Shown one piece after another: positions 62,177-64,000 of a stretch of 64,000 nt of DNA. The stretch spans positions 2,182,039 through 2,246,038 of the forward strand of contig JAVSMU010000001.1 in the NCBI GenBank assembly GCA_032027045.1, read 5' to 3'. The position numbers and the translations under genes were made by a program. The notes below the pieces were generated by a model. It was not told the origin of the DNA. It worked only from the letters and a program-made list of their open reading frames with translations, and made no database searches. Within the stretch, counting starts at the first letter, position 1; each line of letters begins with the position of its first letter. Source of the DNA: Truepera sp. GTDB taxonomy: Bacteria > Deinococcota > Deinococci > Deinococcales > Trueperaceae.

Positions 62177-63727
62177 TCACTTGGAGCGCTTGGCCGCCAC
62201 CGCCACTGGGGGCCTCGGTGGCTGGCCACGGCTCAGCAACCAGTACTGGATGACCTGCACCAACATGGATACCACATAGTAGACGAGCACCCCGGCCGGG
62301 AAGCCGATGATGATGAACACGAAGACGACGTTGATGATGAGCGACTGGCGCAGCATCTGAGGGTTCCCGCGCGCCGAGAAGTACGAGGTTGCCACCATGA
62401 CGCCCACGTACAGGATGGGGAGGATGTAATACGGGTCCGCCTGGCCGAGGTCGGGCAGCCACAAGAAGCCCTCGTTGAACTCGAAGTTGACGAACACGCG
62501 CCAGAGGATGATGAACAGCGGCATCTGCACGAGTATCGGCAGGCAGCCGCCCGCGGGGTTCACGCCGGCCTCGCGGTAGAGCCCCATGGTCTCTTGCGTG
62601 AGCTTCTCCCGGTCGTCCTTGTACTTGCGCTGCAGCTCCTGGAGCTTGGGCTGCAGGCGCTGCATGCCGAACATGGACTTCGTTTGCGTGCTGATCAGTG
62701 GCCAGATGAGGGCCCGGAAGAGGAGCGTGAGCACGATGATCGAGAGTCCCCAGCTGGGGACGTAGGAGTGCACGAACACGAGGATGTTGACGACGATCAG
62801 CGACAGGCGCCCGAGGATGTTCGGGTTGAAGAGCCCCGGCAGCTCCAGGTAATGCTCCTGGACGTAGCGCACCAGTTCGTTGTGCCCGGGGTAGAGGCCG
62901 GTATCGAAGGTGACGCTGGAGTTAGCAGCCGCACCCAGCTCCGCCTGCAGGGCAATGCGGTTGGGCCGCAAGAAGGTGCCCGAGATGCCCTGGCTTCCCA
63001 CCGCGGGCCGCATGACGATGGCGAAGTCGCGGTTGTTGTTGTTCATCTGCAGCGACAGGTACGTTGGGTTCGGGAAGAGCTGTTCGCCAGGGTTGAGGGT
63101 GAACGAGTCCCCATGGCCGATCTTCACGACGGGCGACTCGGTGCGGCCGATGCCCGGCGCCGCCAGCTGCACCGTGCTGGCCTCGTCGGCCTCCTCGGCG
63201 CGGGTGACGGTGACCTCCACCCCGATGGTGTCGACGCCGCTCTTCAGCGTGAGGCGGCGCGAGACCTGCATGCCGCCGACTTCGGCCTCGAAGGTCCCGA
63301 CGAGTTCGCCGTCCTCGCCGGGTTGCCAGTCCGACGAGATGACCTTCGGCGCTTCGTAGTTGCCGTCGACGAGCAGCGCTAGCCCGGGGATGACGGCGTC
63401 GAAGGGGATGAGGTTGGTCCGGCCGTCCACCGAGTAGTCGCCCAGCTTCTGGCCGCGCTGCTGTTTCCCGAAAGCCGCGACGAGCTGGCCCGCCTCGTCG
63501 AAGAAGTAGTCGACGCCCTTGCTCTTGATGAGGGTGAGGTTCTGCTCGCTCGGGTCGCAGAAGAACGACGGCGTGGCGCCGGCGCAGGTGGCATCTATCT
63601 TCTCGGAGGCCTTGAAGTCGGAGACCTGGAATGGGACTGGGTTGAATTCCACGCGCGCCTGCCCGAAAGCACTGAGGGCAAGCACCGCCAGAACTGCCAT
63701 GGTTGGTCGCAGGCGGTTGCGTTTCAA
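62177..63727 (-). CDS. yidC: Membrane protein insertase YidC
   Basis: 516 residues from TTG 63727, which overlaps the yidD stop by 4 bp (TTGA) and has GGAGG 4 nt upstream; it yields a positively charged signal ([20 protein letters not shown]). ATG 63700 is the alternative. A large periplasmic domain (about 25-290) precedes the five-helix insertase core ([40 protein letters not shown]). The groove Arg is in the RALIWPL helix. This is the Gram-negative-type YidC with a P1 domain. Confidence 0.93.
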   Translation of the reverse strand: MKRNRLRPTMAVLAVLALSAFGQARVEFNPVPFQVSDFKASEKIDATCAGATPSFFCDPSEQNLTLIKSKGVDYFFDEAGQLVAAFGKQQRGQKLGDYSVDGRTNLIPFDAVIPGLALLVDGNYEAPKVISSDWQPGEDGELVGTFEAEVGGMQVSRRLTLKSGVDTIGVEVTVTRAEEADEASTVQLAAPGIGRTESPVVKIGHGDSFTLNPGEQLFPNPTYLSLQMNNNNRDFAIVMRPAVGSQGISGTFLRPNRIALQAELGAAANSSVTFDTGLYPGHNELVRYVQEHYLELPGLFNPNILGRLSLIVVNILVFVHSYVPSWGLSIIVLTLLFRALIWPLISTQTKSMFGMQRLQPKLQELQRKYKDDREKLTQETMGLYREAGVNPAGGCLPILVQMPLFIILWRVFVNFEFNEGFLWLPDLGQADPYYILPILYVGVMVATSYFSARGNPQMLRQSLIINVVFVFIIIGFPAGVLVYYVVSMLVQVIQYWLLSRGQPPRPPVAVAAKRSK

Positions 63728-64000
63728 GGGGCCTCCGTGTGAACGTCTTGCTGCTCCAGCGCCTTGCGGTCCGCCGCGCGGCGCGACTCGCCGCGCCGGC
63801 TGGGCGGAACGGGATCGTAGCCGCCCGGGTGGAACGGGTGACACCTGAGCACGCGCAGGAAGCCCATCCAAGTGCCACGCAGGACGCCGTGCACCTCGAT
63901 CGCCTCGATGGCGTAGGAGCTGCAGGTGGGGTGGAAGCGGCACGAAGGGGCACCCTTGAGGGGTGAGAGGTAGCGCTGATAGGCCTTGAGCGGCCAGATG
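63724..64000 (-). CDS. yidD: YidD, membrane protein insertion efficiency factor (5' end outside window)
   Basis: The last 91 codons of a gene running off the right edge. [20 protein letters not shown] then [20 protein letters not shown] is the YidD/haemolytic-domain core with its conserved cysteines, followed by [20 protein letters not shown] and DPVP. It aids YidC-dependent insertion at the membrane. It overlaps yidC by 4 bp. rnpA and rpmH are expected just outside the window. Confidence 0.92.
   Translation of the reverse strand, partial: IWPLKAYQRYLSPLKGAPSCRFHPTCSSYAIEAIEVHGVLRGTWMGFLRVLRCHPFHPGGYDPVPPSRRGESRRAADRKALEQQDVHTEAP

Overview
A 64-kb stretch of high-GC bacterial chromosome with no rRNA, tRNA, CRISPR array or insertion sequence that I can see. 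Gene content suggests Deinococcota (Deinococcus-Thermus), plausibly a Truepera-like lineage: a Thermus-style branched-chain 2-oxoacid dehydrogenase E1-alpha, a THUMP-type tRNA methyltransferase, a ~1600-residue NAD-glutamate dehydrogenase, a free-methionine sulfoxide reductase and very frequent leaderless gene starts (a TANNNT box 6-9 nt before ATG/GTG), as reported for Deinococcus deserti. The lineage is an inference; no 16S gene is present.

Layout. 1-5.0 kb: a secreted protein (cut by the window edge) and an SPFH protein, divergent from a dCTP deaminase gene carrying a mini-intein; then a small secreted protein / response regulator / histidine kinase operon. 5.2-12.7 kb: a TPR-CPBP membrane protein, truB, ald, ruvA coupled to a degenerate FMN-enzyme-like gene, and a NatAB-type exporter. 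12.7-19.3 kb (minus strand): moxR-DUF58, two nucleoside/sugar ABC permeases and malQ. 19.4-30.1 kb: GNAT, uvrC, the BCKDH operon (E1a-E1b-E2), citrate synthase, purA plus a hydrolase. 30.3-34.9 kb: class-I amidotransferase, msrC, VOC protein, and the aroF-tyrA pair behind a leader with Trp- and Tyr-rich mini-ORFs. 35-42.6 kb (minus strand): ftsK, mreD, PBP2, minC, thiolase. 42.8-48.3 kb: GAF-GGDEF protein, AI-2E-type transporter, degenerate LytM protein, RNA methyltransferase. 48.4-53.3 kb: sugar ABC importer (two permeases, binding protein) and hemW. 53.4-64 kb: NAD-GDH, lspA, an SDR-zinc-ribbon fusion, prmC, jag/khpB, yidC, yidD.

The most interesting item is the aroF-tyrA leader: a leaderless 14-codon ORF with two Trp codons overlaps a 23-codon ORF with a good ribosome site and four Tyr codons in seven, directly ahead of DAHP synthase and an ACT-domain prephenate dehydrogenase. 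This looks like an attenuator-type amino-acid sensor. Other items worth attention are the dcd mini-intein (penultimate Ser instead of His), several short upstream ORFs joined to gene starts by ATGA overlaps, two identical 14-bp palindromes upstream of the BCKDH operon, three GATATC boxes at exact 11-bp spacing upstream of the SPFH gene, and several pseudo-enzyme-like proteins. Neighbouring genes frequently overlap by 4 bp (ATGA/GTGA/TTGA), so translational coupling is common.
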